Source of the DNA: Verrucomicrobiales bacterium
GTDB lineage: Bacteria; Verrucomicrobiota; Verrucomicrobiia; Limisphaerales; UBA9464
DNA: 34,947 nucleotides
NCBI GenBank assembly: GCA_016793645.1
Contig: JAEUHD010000063.1
Span: 1 to 34,947, forward strand
Reading direction: 5' to 3'
Positions 9,290 through 17,789 of this stretch are shown here, one piece after another. A program made the translations under genes and the position numbers. Position 1 is the first letter of the stretch; every line of letters begins with the position of its first letter. The notes under the pieces were generated by a model. It was not told the DNA's origin. It saw nothing but the letters and a program-made list of their open reading frames with translations, and did no database searches.

Positions 9290-9970
9290 TCAGGGGACGA
9301 CAACCCTCCAGTCCACCGGCACCGCCCCCGCCTCCTCCAGCAATCGGTTGGTCGCGGAAAAGCAACGGCATCCCAGGAACAGCCGCGCCGAGAGGGGCGA
9401 CGGGTGCGCGCACTCGATGACGCGATGGTGGGGATTCCGGATCCGGATCCGCTTGGCCTGCGCGGGTCGCCCCCACAGCAGGAACACCACGCGGTGCGGA
9501 AGGGCATCCACGCGGTCCAAGATGGCGTCGGTGAACGATTCCCACCCGCGTTTCCGGTGGGAGTTCGCCTCGCCGGCGCGGACGGTCAGCACCGTATTCA
9601 GCAGCAACACCCCCTGGCGTGCCCAACTCTCCAGACAGCCATGGGCCGCCGGCGGAATGCCCAGGTCGTCCCGCAGTTCCTTGTAGATGTTGCGCAACGA
9701 TCCGGGCAGCGGCCGCACCTCGGGCCGGACTGAGAAGCACAATCCGTGGGCGTGTCCGGGCGTCGGATACGGATCCTGTCCCAGCAACACCACCTTCACC
9801 GCGTCCGGCGGCGTCGCCTGCAGCGCGTGGAAGACATCGCCCAATGCCGGCAGGACCACCTTTCCCGCCGAACGTTCCGCGGCAAGAAACCCATCGAGCC
9901 CTCGGAAATAGGGCTGTTCGAGTTCGCCCCGCAGCAGCGGTTCCCATTTGGGTGGCAGGGGTGGGAGCAT
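9290..9970 (-). CDS. ung: Uracil-DNA glycosylase, family 1
   Basis: A 226-residue family 1 uracil-DNA glycosylase that removes uracil from DNA as the first step of base excision repair. The water-activating motif GQDPYP (64-69, Asp66) is intact, with the uracil-pocket segment HAHGLCFSV just after it, the LLNTVLTV strand (123-130), and the HPSPLS loop (189-194) carrying the catalytic His. The length agrees with the family (about 220-230). The start follows a Pro-rich N-terminus, PPLPPKWEPLL, as in many homologues. The gene lies 33 bases after the DUF4239 gene in the same direction and probably shares its transcript, although no functional link is obvious. Confidence 0.95.
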   Translation of the reverse strand: MLPPLPPKWEPLLRGELEQPYFRGLDGFLAAERSAGKVVLPALGDVFHALQATPPDAVKVVLLGQDPYPTPGHAHGLCFSVRPEVRPLPGSLRNIYKELRDDLGIPPAAHGCLESWARQGVLLLNTVLTVRAGEANSHRKRGWESFTDAILDRVDALPHRVVFLLWGRPAQAKRIRIRNPHHRVIECAHPSPLSARLFLGCRCFSATNRLLEEAGAVPVDWRVVVP

Positions 9971-10003
9971 GGAGACGGGAAGGCGGGGGAAGCCCAGGGC
10001 AGG

Positions 10004-10789
10004 TCACTGCATGCTGTCGCGGACTTCAACGAGGAACCGGTCCGCCGCGTCGAGCCGGATGAGTCCCCGTCGCGGATATTCCAGATCCAGGATGACGTAA
10101 ACCGTCGCAGCCATGATGCCCGCAAAGCCCAGGATATGCAGCCAACTCCGGGACTGGCCCCCCGCCATTCCGAAGCCCGCAAACAAGGCGCCGGCCAGGG
10201 CAAGTGCCGTCAGCATTCCGAACACGATCAGGGGAGGATGGGCCACCACCGCCAGCCACCGCGTGGAACTGATGTCGAACATGCTGTTCAGCGCGGGCAG
10301 CAGCAGGGAGGTCGTCGGCACCGAGCCGGACTTCTGGCACTCCCGCACCGCCACGGACCAGATCTCTCCCTGGAGTTTCGCGACCCGGGCGCGGACCTCC
10401 TCCACGTCGCCTCCCAGGGAAAGCCGATGATACACCTCGAGTCGCAAATCCACATACCGGCGAAACATCGCCCTCAACTCGGGCTGCGCGGCCGGTGGCA
10501 GGAGATCCAGTCGTAAGTAGGCGGTGCCAATATCGTTCGCCTCCTCCACGATCATCGCCCGCCGCGCATCAAACCGCGTCGCCGCCCCGGAAAACGTGAA
10601 GGCGATCAGGAGGCCGAGGAGACCAAACAAGGCGCCCTCCACCGCCCCGAGTCCGGCCCGCGCCCCTTCCGCGTCCCGACGGCTCCGCCGGATGCCCACC
10701 CGTCGCCCGACCTCCACCATCAGGATCAGCGCGCCCAGGAGGGCCATGGAGAACAGGATGGCAACCGTGGAACTGCCGGGGACGAGCAT
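10004..10789 (-). CDS. DUF4239 (bestrophin-like) membrane protein
   Basis: The 261-residue integral membrane protein has four predicted transmembrane segments: about 8-25 (VAILFSMALLGALILMV), 44-63 (ALFGLLGLLIAFTFSGA), and two near the C-terminus (PPLIVFGMLTALALAGALF and LGFAGIMAATVYVIL). Between them is a soluble helical region with the DUF4239 signature RFDARRAMIVEEANDIGTAY and the following LRLDLLPPAAQPELR. The family is sometimes called bestrophin-like but no transport activity is proven. I chose the Met at 10789 because it directly precedes the first membrane segment; longer frames upstream overlap the OsmC gene and are polar. It lies 40 bases downstream of the OsmC gene. Confidence 0.87.
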   Translation of the reverse strand: MLVPGSSTVAILFSMALLGALILMVEVGRRVGIRRSRRDAEGARAGLGAVEGALFGLLGLLIAFTFSGAATRFDARRAMIVEEANDIGTAYLRLDLLPPAAQPELRAMFRRYVDLRLEVYHRLSLGGDVEEVRARVAKLQGEIWSVAVRECQKSGSVPTTSLLLPALNSMFDISSTRWLAVVAHPPLIVFGMLTALALAGALFAGFGMAGGQSRSWLHILGFAGIMAATVYVILDLEYPRRGLIRLDAADRFLVEVRDSMQ

Positions 10790-10829
10790 GGAGGGAAACG
10801 GGATCAAGAGACCTGACCGTGGGAAATCG

Positions 10830-11297
10830 TCACCGGAGTTCCGGCTCCACCCGCACCTCGGTGCGCACCGAGGACGCGATGAAGCAGGCATCGTGTGCGG
10901 CGTGGTGCGCCTTCAGGAAGTCGTCCGGGGAGGGCCGCATCGCCCCCGAAAACGTGACGAACGGGCGCAGGACGACCTGCGTCATCGCGAGGCGGCCCTC
11001 GGAATTGCGCCCGAGGACTCCCGAGGCGGTGTCCGTATAGGCATCCACCAACCAACCCCGCTTCGCCGCGAGGGAGAGAAACCACAACAGGTGACAACTC
11101 GACAGCGCGGCGACAAAGGCCTCCTCAGGATCCACCGCGGAGGCATCCGACATGGGAACCGGCACCACCGACGGCGACGACGAGGCCGTCACCACTGCCC
11201 CGCCGTCGAACCGCCATTCATGGACCCGCGAATAGCGCTGATCAAGGAACGGGGCGTCCTTGCGCTCCCAGGAGATCGTGGCGTGGTGTTCGGACAT
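10830..11297 (-). CDS. OsmC/Ohr-family peroxidase-like protein
   Basis: This 155-residue protein belongs to the OsmC superfamily, whose members are thiol-dependent peroxidases that act on organic hydroperoxides. Both catalytic cysteines are present: Cys68 in VAALSSCHLLWFLSLA, and Cys138 in AAHDACFIASSVRTEV. The phrase DPEEAFVAALSSCH is the family hallmark. Its length is typical. Which reductant or substrate is used cannot be told from the sequence. It starts 14 bases after the Gfo/Idh oxidoreductase stop, so the two are likely co-transcribed. Confidence 0.9.
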   Translation of the reverse strand: MSEHHATISWERKDAPFLDQRYSRVHEWRFDGGAVVTASSSPSVVPVPMSDASAVDPEEAFVAALSSCHLLWFLSLAAKRGWLVDAYTDTASGVLGRNSEGRLAMTQVVLRPFVTFSGAMRPSPDDFLKAHHAAHDACFIASSVRTEVRVEPELR

Positions 11298-11311
11298 GGC
11301 TCGGACCCGGT

Positions 11312-12436
11312 TTAAACGGACACTGCCGCCCGGTTCGCGTGGGATTGCAGGGCGGCCGCAAAGATTTCGTGGCTGCGGACGGCCTCATCCGGCGTGACAC
11401 ACCCGAATCGTCCATTGAGTGCGCCGGCCCGTTCCGCGGCATAGGCAGCCCACATCTGGATGAAGCAATCTGGAAACCCGGGCTCGAAGATGCCTCCAGT
11501 GATGGTGGGAAACGGCGTCTGGAAGCCGAGGTCAATCCGCGTCCAGCGCTGCTCCTTCTGGCGTTCAAACACCCACAGCGTCTTGGGCTCGGCCGTCGAA
11601 TACCGAGCACCGCCGTCGGTTCCCAACACTTCCACGCACCAGGTGTTGGTGGCTCCCGGGGCGAGGCGCTTCATCTCAAGTCGCATCGGGACGTCGCCTC
11701 CGTCCACCGGCACATCGCAGTGCACCATCGCGTTGTCCCAGGTGTCGCAGGGCGCCATGCCGCCCTTCCCGTCCGGACGCTCGGTGTACACCTTCTGCAA
11801 CTGCGCATAGACGCGGGACGGCTGCCAACCCAGTCGCAGCGGCACATGCACCACGTGCATGCCGAGGTCCCCCATGACCCCGATCTCGCCGCAGAACTTC
11901 ACCTGGCGCTTCCAGTTCACCGGCTTGGTGGGATCCAGATCGCTCGCGTGCCAGAAGCAGGACCGGATCTCCAGCAGGTGTCCCAGCTTTCCCGACCGCG
12001 CCATCTCGATGACCCGCTGGGCGCCCGGCAGGAACGGAAACTCGGAACTGCAGCGCACAAACCGTCCCGAGGACGCCGCGGCATCCCGGATCGCGCGGGC
12101 GGCGGCGAGATCAATGCCGAACGGCTTCTCCGCGAGGAGATCCTTCCCCGCGTTGAGCACGTCGAGATAGATCGCCTGGTGGAGATTGTGCGGAACCGCC
12201 ACGTACACGACGTCCACATCCGGCGACGCCAGCAACTCGCGGTGATTCTTCGTGAGCAGTTTGACGGTCGGCACCTGACGGAACCAGTCGAGGAGGGTGT
12301 CCTGAAGGTCGCAGACCGCGACCAACTCCGCGCGCACCGGAAACTTGTCCAGGACGAACCAACGCCCGAAGGCGCTGGCGGCCTCGCGTCCCATCAACCC
12401 ACCGCCAATGATTCCCACCCGCATGGTTTGCTGCAT
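11312..12436 (-). CDS. Gfo/Idh/MocA-family NAD(P)-dependent oxidoreductase
   Basis: A 374-residue protein of the glucose-fructose oxidoreductase/inositol dehydrogenase family. The N-terminal Rossmann domain opens with GIIGGGLMG (8-16) for NAD(P) binding. The segment AEKPFG (102-107) holds the conserved EKP lysine that takes part in catalysis. The C-terminal alpha/beta domain contains GVMGDLGMHVVH, with the His at the position of the family's catalytic His. The likely reaction is oxidation or reduction at a sugar or cyclitol hydroxyl; the substrate is unknown. Starts at 12436, 12424 (MRVGI) and a TTG at 12472 are all possible; none has a good ribosome binding site. The gene is 83 bases downstream of the LarA-like gene and 14 bases before the OsmC gene. 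Confidence 0.9.
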   Translation of the reverse strand: MQQTMRVGIIGGGLMGREAASAFGRWFVLDKFPVRAELVAVCDLQDTLLDWFRQVPTVKLLTKNHRELLASPDVDVVYVAVPHNLHQAIYLDVLNAGKDLLAEKPFGIDLAAARAIRDAAASSGRFVRCSSEFPFLPGAQRVIEMARSGKLGHLLEIRSCFWHASDLDPTKPVNWKRQVKFCGEIGVMGDLGMHVVHVPLRLGWQPSRVYAQLQKVYTERPDGKGGMAPCDTWDNAMVHCDVPVDGGDVPMRLEMKRLAPGATNTWCVEVLGTDGGARYSTAEPKTLWVFERQKEQRWTRIDLGFQTPFPTITGGIFEPGFPDCFIQMWAAYAAERAGALNGRFGCVTPDEAVRSHEIFAAALQSHANRAAVSV

Positions 12437-12519
12437 GCGCGGAGCGTCACCCGGCGGCCGCCCGGCGGGCAAGCGGATGGTGCAGCGACCCGCGCCTCCG
12501 CTCCGGCCCTGCGACAGGG

Positions 12520-13872
12520 TCAGCGTCGCTTGAACAACTGCTCACCCGACTTGGGCACCAGGAGAACCCCTTCGTCCTCACGGTTCGCGTAATCCTCCAC
12601 CCGAATGCTCCTCCAGTCCCGGAACCCCAGATTGATCTCCCGGCAGACCTCCTCGGGAATGCCCGTAGCCAGCGTCACCTTCGCCCTCGGGATCTCCACC
12701 CCGTTCTCGTAGGTTCCCCCGCCGAAGACGTGCGTGCAGTGCGCGAGCGTGCCCCAGGGGTAGTCGCGAAATCGGTCCCACTGCTTGAGGAAATAGTCGC
12801 GGCAATGGTAGCCGACCTTCCGGATGAACCGGCCGTGCACCACGCTCACTTCGTGCAGATGCGGCGCGTAGATGATCAACTCCCCGCCGTCCGCCAGCAC
12901 CGGCTCCAGCTTGTACATCGCCTTGGCGCCCACCCAAAGCTCGTCATACATCGGGGACGCGCAGGACAGGATGGTGTGGTACGACCGATCCTTCCACACG
13001 ATGTGGTGCCGGGCGGACAACTCCGCCGCCCGGGCCCACGCGGCTTCCGGGGTTCCCGCAAACACCCCGGCCGCACCGCCTCCCTTGGCCACGAGGGCGA
13101 AACATTTCTTGGGCACGGACACCATCGCCCCCGCGCGATCCACCACCGCGCGCACCGGCGTGTGGGGATTCCCAATGATCCCGACGTTGGTAACCACCGC
13201 GCCCAGCCAGTGGAAGAAGTTCAGGATCTCCGCCCCACCCACGCCCGGGAACAGGTACTTGTTGCCACCGCTCATCCCCACGACCTCATGCGGGAACACC
13301 GGCCCCACAATGATGATCTCGTCATAGTCGAACACCCGACGGTTGATGGACACCGGAACATCCATGGCGAAGAGCCCGCCCGACAGCGCGCGAATCTCGT
13401 CCGAGGGAATCGTCCCCAGCGACTGGAGGGCCGCGGGATTGTCCCACTCATGATTGAAAAAGCGGACCCTTCCATACCGGGACGCCCGCTGTTCGGCGCT
13501 GATTTCCAACCGCTGGCAGATGGCCTCCTCCGGCATCGGCGGATGCGTTCCCAGGGCGATGAGGATGTCGAACGCCGACGTCACGGAACCCAGGTGGGCG
13601 TGGAGCGCCTGGAACATCAGGCCGATCGGGGCGGTACGCGTGCCGTCCGGGATGATCAGCAGCACCTTCTTCCCCCGGTAATCGGCCTGCGGACACGCCG
13701 TGGCAATGAGTTCGGCCACCTGGGCCTCCGTCACCAAGGAGCCGTCCGGGGCAGTGACCCCTCCAAGAAATCCGTTCACAGGCCGGGGTGGTATCCGAAT
13801 CCGCTCAGAAACACAAAAACCATCCGGGAAGCCCGGGGACTTCCGATTTCGGGATCGCCGAACCACCCGCAT
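12520..13872 (-). CDS. LarA-superfamily (DUF2088) nickel-pincer racemase/epimerase
   Basis: The 450-residue protein is a homologue of LarA, the nickel-pincer lactate racemase. The family equilibrates 2-hydroxyacids through hydride transfer to a pyridinium-derived nickel cofactor. The active-site residues match by spacing: DGTR at 76-79, His110 in ALGTHPPMPEEA (LarA His108), His195 and Lys205 in HEVVGMSGGNKYLFPG (LarA His174 and Lys184), and His221 (LarA His200). The 10- and 16-residue distances are identical to those in LarA. So a functional cofactor-binding enzyme is expected, but not necessarily for lactate. A GGAGG (13885-13881) eight bases before the ATG supports this start. No cofactor genes larB, larC or larE are in the window. 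The gene is divergent from the nuclease gene, 30 bases away. Confidence 0.9.
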   Translation of the reverse strand: MRVVRRSRNRKSPGFPDGFCVSERIRIPPRPVNGFLGGVTAPDGSLVTEAQVAELIATACPQADYRGKKVLLIIPDGTRTAPIGLMFQALHAHLGSVTSAFDILIALGTHPPMPEEAICQRLEISAEQRASRYGRVRFFNHEWDNPAALQSLGTIPSDEIRALSGGLFAMDVPVSINRRVFDYDEIIIVGPVFPHEVVGMSGGNKYLFPGVGGAEILNFFHWLGAVVTNVGIIGNPHTPVRAVVDRAGAMVSVPKKCFALVAKGGGAAGVFAGTPEAAWARAAELSARHHIVWKDRSYHTILSCASPMYDELWVGAKAMYKLEPVLADGGELIIYAPHLHEVSVVHGRFIRKVGYHCRDYFLKQWDRFRDYPWGTLAHCTHVFGGGTYENGVEIPRAKVTLATGIPEEVCREINLGFRDWRSIRVEDYANREDEGVLLVPKSGEQLFKRR

Positions 13873-13880
13873 CTATGAAC

Positions 13881-13885
13881 CCTCC
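13881..13885 (-). promoter_or_regulatory. Ribosome binding site of the LarA-like gene
   Basis: GGAGG on the minus strand, with eight bases to the ATG at 13872. It decides the start of the LarA-like gene, because the first 20 residues are basic and not conserved in what I know of the family. Confidence 0.6.
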
Positions 13886-13902
13886 ACCTCCAACCGTTCG
13901 TC

Positions 13903-15075
13903 ATGGCCGTCCGCTTCATCCACACCGCCGACTGGCAGCTCGGAAAGCCCTTTGCGGGCATCGCCGACGATGCCAAACGGGCCCGAGTGCAGCAGGAACG
14001 CATCGAGGTCCTCCACCGGATCGGAGCCCTCGCGCGCCGCCACCAGGCGGCCTTCATCCTGGTCGCCGGAGACCTCTTTGATTCGGCCCGTGTCACGCGA
14101 TCCACGGTCTCGCTCGCCTGCCACGCCATCGGACAGCTCGGACTTCCCGTCCTCGCGATTCCCGGCAACCACGACCACGCCGGACCCGGCAGCCTCTGGG
14201 AGCAGGAGTTCTACCGACGGGAGGCCGAACGGCTCGCCCCCAATTTCCGTCTGCTCACCGAACCCACCCCGGTCCACGAGGGCGGCGCCGTGATTCTTCC
14301 CTGCCCGCTGCGGCGCCGGGCCGAGTCCTCCGATCCGACGGCGTGGGTTCGGTCCCCGGAGGTGTGGACATCACTTCCCTCCCAATCGCCCCGGATCCTG
14401 TTGGCCCATGGCACCATCCAGGGATTCGGTGGCATCGCGGACGACGAGGATCCCTCGGGCAGCATCCCCAACCTGATGGATCTGCCGCGGCTGCCGGCTG
14501 CGGATCTGGACTATATGGCCCTCGGGGACTGGCATGGAACCCGCGAGGTGGCACCCAAGGCCTGGTATTCGGGAACGCCCGAACCCGACCGGTTTCCCAA
14601 GGGTTCCGACCACGATGCCGGAAACACCCTTGCCGTGGTCGCGTCCCGCGGCGACGCACCCACGGTCGAGGCCCATCGAACCGCCCGCCTCGTCTGGCGC
14701 GTGGAGCAACAGGATCTCGCCGAGGATTCGGTCCTGGCGCGACTCCAGGCCCGGTGGTCCGAGGGACCGGACGCCCTCACGCCGGACACGCTGCTGCGTC
14801 TGGAACTCTCCGGAAGCCTGGGCCTGGAGGCGACGGCCCGCCTCGACCGCTGGCTGGAGTCCCTCGACGCCCTGCTGCTGCGCTTGAAGCTGGATCGCCG
14901 CACCGTCCTGGCGCCCACGCCCTCGGAGTGCGAAGCGCTGGCACGGCGTCCGGGCGACCCGTTGATTTCCCGGGTCGCGACGCGGCTGTTGACGCTGGCG
15001 TCCGGGGGGACGGAGGAGGCCCGGATCGCCCGGGCCGCGCTGCGTGAACTGCATGCCGCCTGTTCCCGGACCTGA
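13903..15075 (+). CDS. SbcD/YhaO-like DNA repair metallo-phosphoesterase
   Basis: The 390-residue protein is a calcineurin-like metallo-phosphoesterase of the Mre11/SbcD/YhaO type, a nuclease that works on DNA ends with a partner ATPase. The metal-binding motifs are complete: HTADWQLG (His7, Asp10), GDLFD (56-60), GNHDH (88-92), LLAHG (His169) and GDWHG (His211). A C-terminal helical region (about 280-390) probably caps the nuclease and contacts the ATPase. YhaO of Bacillus has a similar length of about 400. It is followed after two bases by the ATPase gene, which is strong evidence for one complex. Confidence 0.92.
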   Translation: MAVRFIHTADWQLGKPFAGIADDAKRARVQQERIEVLHRIGALARRHQAAFILVAGDLFDSARVTRSTVSLACHAIGQLGLPVLAIPGNHDHAGPGSLWEQEFYRREAERLAPNFRLLTEPTPVHEGGAVILPCPLRRRAESSDPTAWVRSPEVWTSLPSQSPRILLAHGTIQGFGGIADDEDPSGSIPNLMDLPRLPAADLDYMALGDWHGTREVAPKAWYSGTPEPDRFPKGSDHDAGNTLAVVASRGDAPTVEAHRTARLVWRVEQQDLAEDSVLARLQARWSEGPDALTPDTLLRLELSGSLGLEATARLDRWLESLDALLLRLKLDRRTVLAPTPSECEALARRPGDPLISRVATRLLTLASGGTEEARIARAALRELHAACSRT

Positions 15076-15077
15076 CC

Positions 15078-17768
15078 ATGCGCCTGCTGTCCGCCACGCT
15101 GCGTCACTATCGGGTCCACCGGGAACTCACGGTGGAATTCGATCCGTCGCGCACGCTCATTGGCGGCCCCAATGAAGGCGGCAAGAGCACCCTCGTGGAG
15201 GCCATCCACCGCGCCCTGTTTCTCAAGGCCAGGGGCCAGACGGAACATCACCGCGCGATGGTCTCGACCCGCCACGGGGGCCAACCCGAGGTCGAGGTTG
15301 CCTTTGAGGCGGAAGGACAGCGGTTCCTGGTGCGGAAACGGTTTGGCGGAAACGGCACCGCGACGCTGACCCGGATGGGCGCGCCCACCCTCCAGGGCGA
15401 GGCCGCGGAGGCGGAATTGGCGCGATTGCTGGGCGTGGCCCCGGGCGCTTCGAGGAAGGACCTTCCGTCCCAGTGGTCGCACCTCTGGGTTTGGCAGGGA
15501 TCCAGCGGAGGGGATCCCTCCGACTCAATCTCCCCGCAATCAGACCGCCTGCTGTCCCGACTCCAATCCGTCGGCGGGGCCGCGGCGCTGCAATCCGATC
15601 TCGACGCCCGGGTGGCCGCCCTGTTTGCGGCGGAGGTGGAGCGCCTCTTCAAGCAGAATGGGGATCCCCGGGGAACCACCGAACTGGCGGCGGCGCATGA
15701 GGAGGAGGCGCAGGCCCGGACCGCGCTGGAGCGCGCCGGGTCGCGGCGCGAGCAACTCGTCCAGTCCGTGCGGGACCACGAGGACGCCTCGCGCGACCTG
15801 CAGCGGCTGGACGCCGAGCAACCCGCCCTGTCCGCCCAGCAACGAGCCCTCGCCGAACGCGCCGCACGACTGTCCGCACTCCGCGCCCGGGAGGCCTCCG
15901 AACAATCCGTCAGCACCGCGGCCGCGGAACGTCTCCGAACCCTTGCGGACGCCGGGGAACGCCTCACGGCTCTGCGTCGCCAACTGGCCGGCCACGATTC
16001 CCAGACGCAACCCGCCACCCAGCGCGCGCGCGAACTCACCGAAACCCGGAACGCCACCGCCGCCCGGGCGGAGGAGGCCGAGCGCGTCCTCCAGGACACG
16101 CGGACCTCGGTGCGTCGTCAACGCCAGGAACGGGATCGACTCCAAGCCGGAATCCGCAGGCTGGAGGCCGCCAGCCGCCTGGCGGAACTGACCCGCCACC
16201 GCCAACAAGTGGAGCAGCATCGGCAGGAAGCCCGACACCTGCGCGACCAGATCGCGGCACTCCCGTCCATCACCGAGGCCCGGCTCCGTCGCATCCGCGA
16301 CCTGGACCGTGCCGTATCCCGGACGGAATCGGCGTGGAAGGCCGCCTCCACGGGTATCGAGGTGTTGAAATCCGGTTTGCCCGTCGAAATCGCCGGCGAA
16401 CGCCTGGATCCCGGAGACGCGAGGATCCTGACCGAGGACACTGAAATCGGAATCGGATCCGATGTCCGCCTGAGGATTCGTCCGGGCGGAGGCTCCAGCC
16501 TTTCGGACGCCCGCGCGGCGGCCCTGGACGCGCGGGAACAACTGGCGCAGGAACTGGATGCAGCCGGGGTGAAAACCACCCACGAGGCCCACGAGGCGGC
16601 GGCGCGACGCGAGGAACTTTCCAACCGGCTTAAAACCGCGGAACAACTGCTCCAATCGCTCGACGCGGACCGACTGGACACCCAGGTGGAGGCCGCGGCC
16701 GCAGCTCTGACCGCCGCCGAGGCGGAATGGACCCGACGGTCCGAAGGGGCCTCCGAATCCCCCCCATGCTCGGACCCCGCCGCCGTGCGTGCCTCGCTGG
16801 ATGCCCTGACGGAGGCCCTCTCCACTGCGGAACGGGAGGAAAACCGCCGTCAGGCGGAACGCGACGCCGCGCACCAGTCCGCAGCCCAGGCCGCCTCGAA
16901 TCTGACCCGGCATTCGGAGGAGCTCGAACGAACGAACCGGGAGGCGGACGCCTGGCGGGGACAGATCCGGCTGCTCGAGGAACTTCATGGGGAGGATGCG
17001 ACCCGTGAGGCCGCCCTGCGTGCCGCGCGCGAGTCCGTCCTCTCGGCAACGCTTCAACTGAACCAGACCCGCGCCGAACTGGCGCAACTCCAGCCGGAAT
17101 TGCTCGAAGCGGATGGGGCACGTCTGGAGCGGGCCTTGAATGCTGCGAGCGAGCGGCGGACGGACGCCACGCGGCGGCTGGCCGTGGCGCAGGCAGCCCT
17201 GCGCAATGAAGGGACCGAGGATCCCGAGGCGGAATGGTCCCTCGCCGCAGCCCGGGCCACCACCGCCCGGGAGCACCTCGACTCCCTCCAGACCCGCGCC
17301 CGATCGATCCAACGTCTGGACCAACTGTTCCGGGAGGAGCAGAAGGCCCTCGCGGATCAACTGACACGGCCGCTGGCGGAACGCATCGCGGGTTATCTCC
17401 AGTGCATTTTCGGGGCCGGGGCCCGGGCGGAGGTCTCGCTCATCGAGGGCACACTGGGCGGGCTTCAATTGGTCCGACCCGCGACCCACGACGCCAGCGT
17501 CGCCTTCGCCGATCTCAGCGGGGGCACACGTGAACAGGTCGCCGCCGCCGTCCGGCTCGCCACCGCAGAAATCCTGGCCGCAGACCACGAAGGCGTGCTG
17601 CCCGTGATCTTCGACGATGCCTTTGCCTATTCGGACCCCGACCGCGTGCAGGTGCTTCAGCGCATGCTGGACCTCGCCGCGGTCCGGGGACTGCAGGTCA
17701 TCGTGCTGACCTGCACCCCCACGGACTACGCGGCCCTCGGAGCCCGATCCCTGCGCCTGGGCGCGTGA
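15078..17768 (+). CDS. SbcC/YhaN-like ATPase with globular apex domain
   Basis: This 896-residue ABC/SMC-type ATPase is the partner of the upstream nuclease. Walker A is GPNEGGKST (30-38). The signature LSGGTREQ is near 813, and Walker B, PVIFDDAFAYSDPDR, is near 842-856. Two long Arg/Glu/Ala-rich coiled-coil arms lie in between (about 190-425 and 480-780). The GPNEGGKST form and the WSHLWVWQG segment after about 145 resemble YhaN more than E. coli SbcC. At the arm apex (about 430-480) is a beta-rich segment with GLPVEIAGERLDPGD, ILTEDTEIGIG and VRLRIRPGG. There is no CxxC zinc hook there. The ATG follows the nuclease stop by two bases, so translation is probably coupled. Confidence 0.9.
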   Translation: MRLLSATLRHYRVHRELTVEFDPSRTLIGGPNEGGKSTLVEAIHRALFLKARGQTEHHRAMVSTRHGGQPEVEVAFEAEGQRFLVRKRFGGNGTATLTRMGAPTLQGEAAEAELARLLGVAPGASRKDLPSQWSHLWVWQGSSGGDPSDSISPQSDRLLSRLQSVGGAAALQSDLDARVAALFAAEVERLFKQNGDPRGTTELAAAHEEEAQARTALERAGSRREQLVQSVRDHEDASRDLQRLDAEQPALSAQQRALAERAARLSALRAREASEQSVSTAAAERLRTLADAGERLTALRRQLAGHDSQTQPATQRARELTETRNATAARAEEAERVLQDTRTSVRRQRQERDRLQAGIRRLEAASRLAELTRHRQQVEQHRQEARHLRDQIAALPSITEARLRRIRDLDRAVSRTESAWKAASTGIEVLKSGLPVEIAGERLDPGDARILTEDTEIGIGSDVRLRIRPGGGSSLSDARAAALDAREQLAQELDAAGVKTTHEAHEAAARREELSNRLKTAEQLLQSLDADRLDTQVEAAAAALTAAEAEWTRRSEGASESPPCSDPAAVRASLDALTEALSTAEREENRRQAERDAAHQSAAQAASNLTRHSEELERTNREADAWRGQIRLLEELHGEDATREAALRAARESVLSATLQLNQTRAELAQLQPELLEADGARLERALNAASERRTDATRRLAVAQAALRNEGTEDPEAEWSLAAARATTAREHLDSLQTRARSIQRLDQLFREEQKALADQLTRPLAERIAGYLQCIFGAGARAEVSLIEGTLGGLQLVRPATHDASVAFADLSGGTREQVAAAVRLATAEILAADHEGVLPVIFDDAFAYSDPDRVQVLQRMLDLAAVRGLQVIVLTCTPTDYAALGARSLRLGA

Positions 17769-17789
17769 GGGCGGGCGGGTGGGACCGCG

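Noticed and set aside
11339..12592. 417-codon plus-strand frame over the Gfo/Idh gene
   Set aside because: Mirror of a well-supported oxidoreductase; no motif of its own.
15540..17588. 682-codon open frame antisense to the SbcC/YhaN-like ATPase gene
   Set aside because: Gly/Arg-rich low-complexity translation opposite a clear ATPase; a shadow of codon bias.
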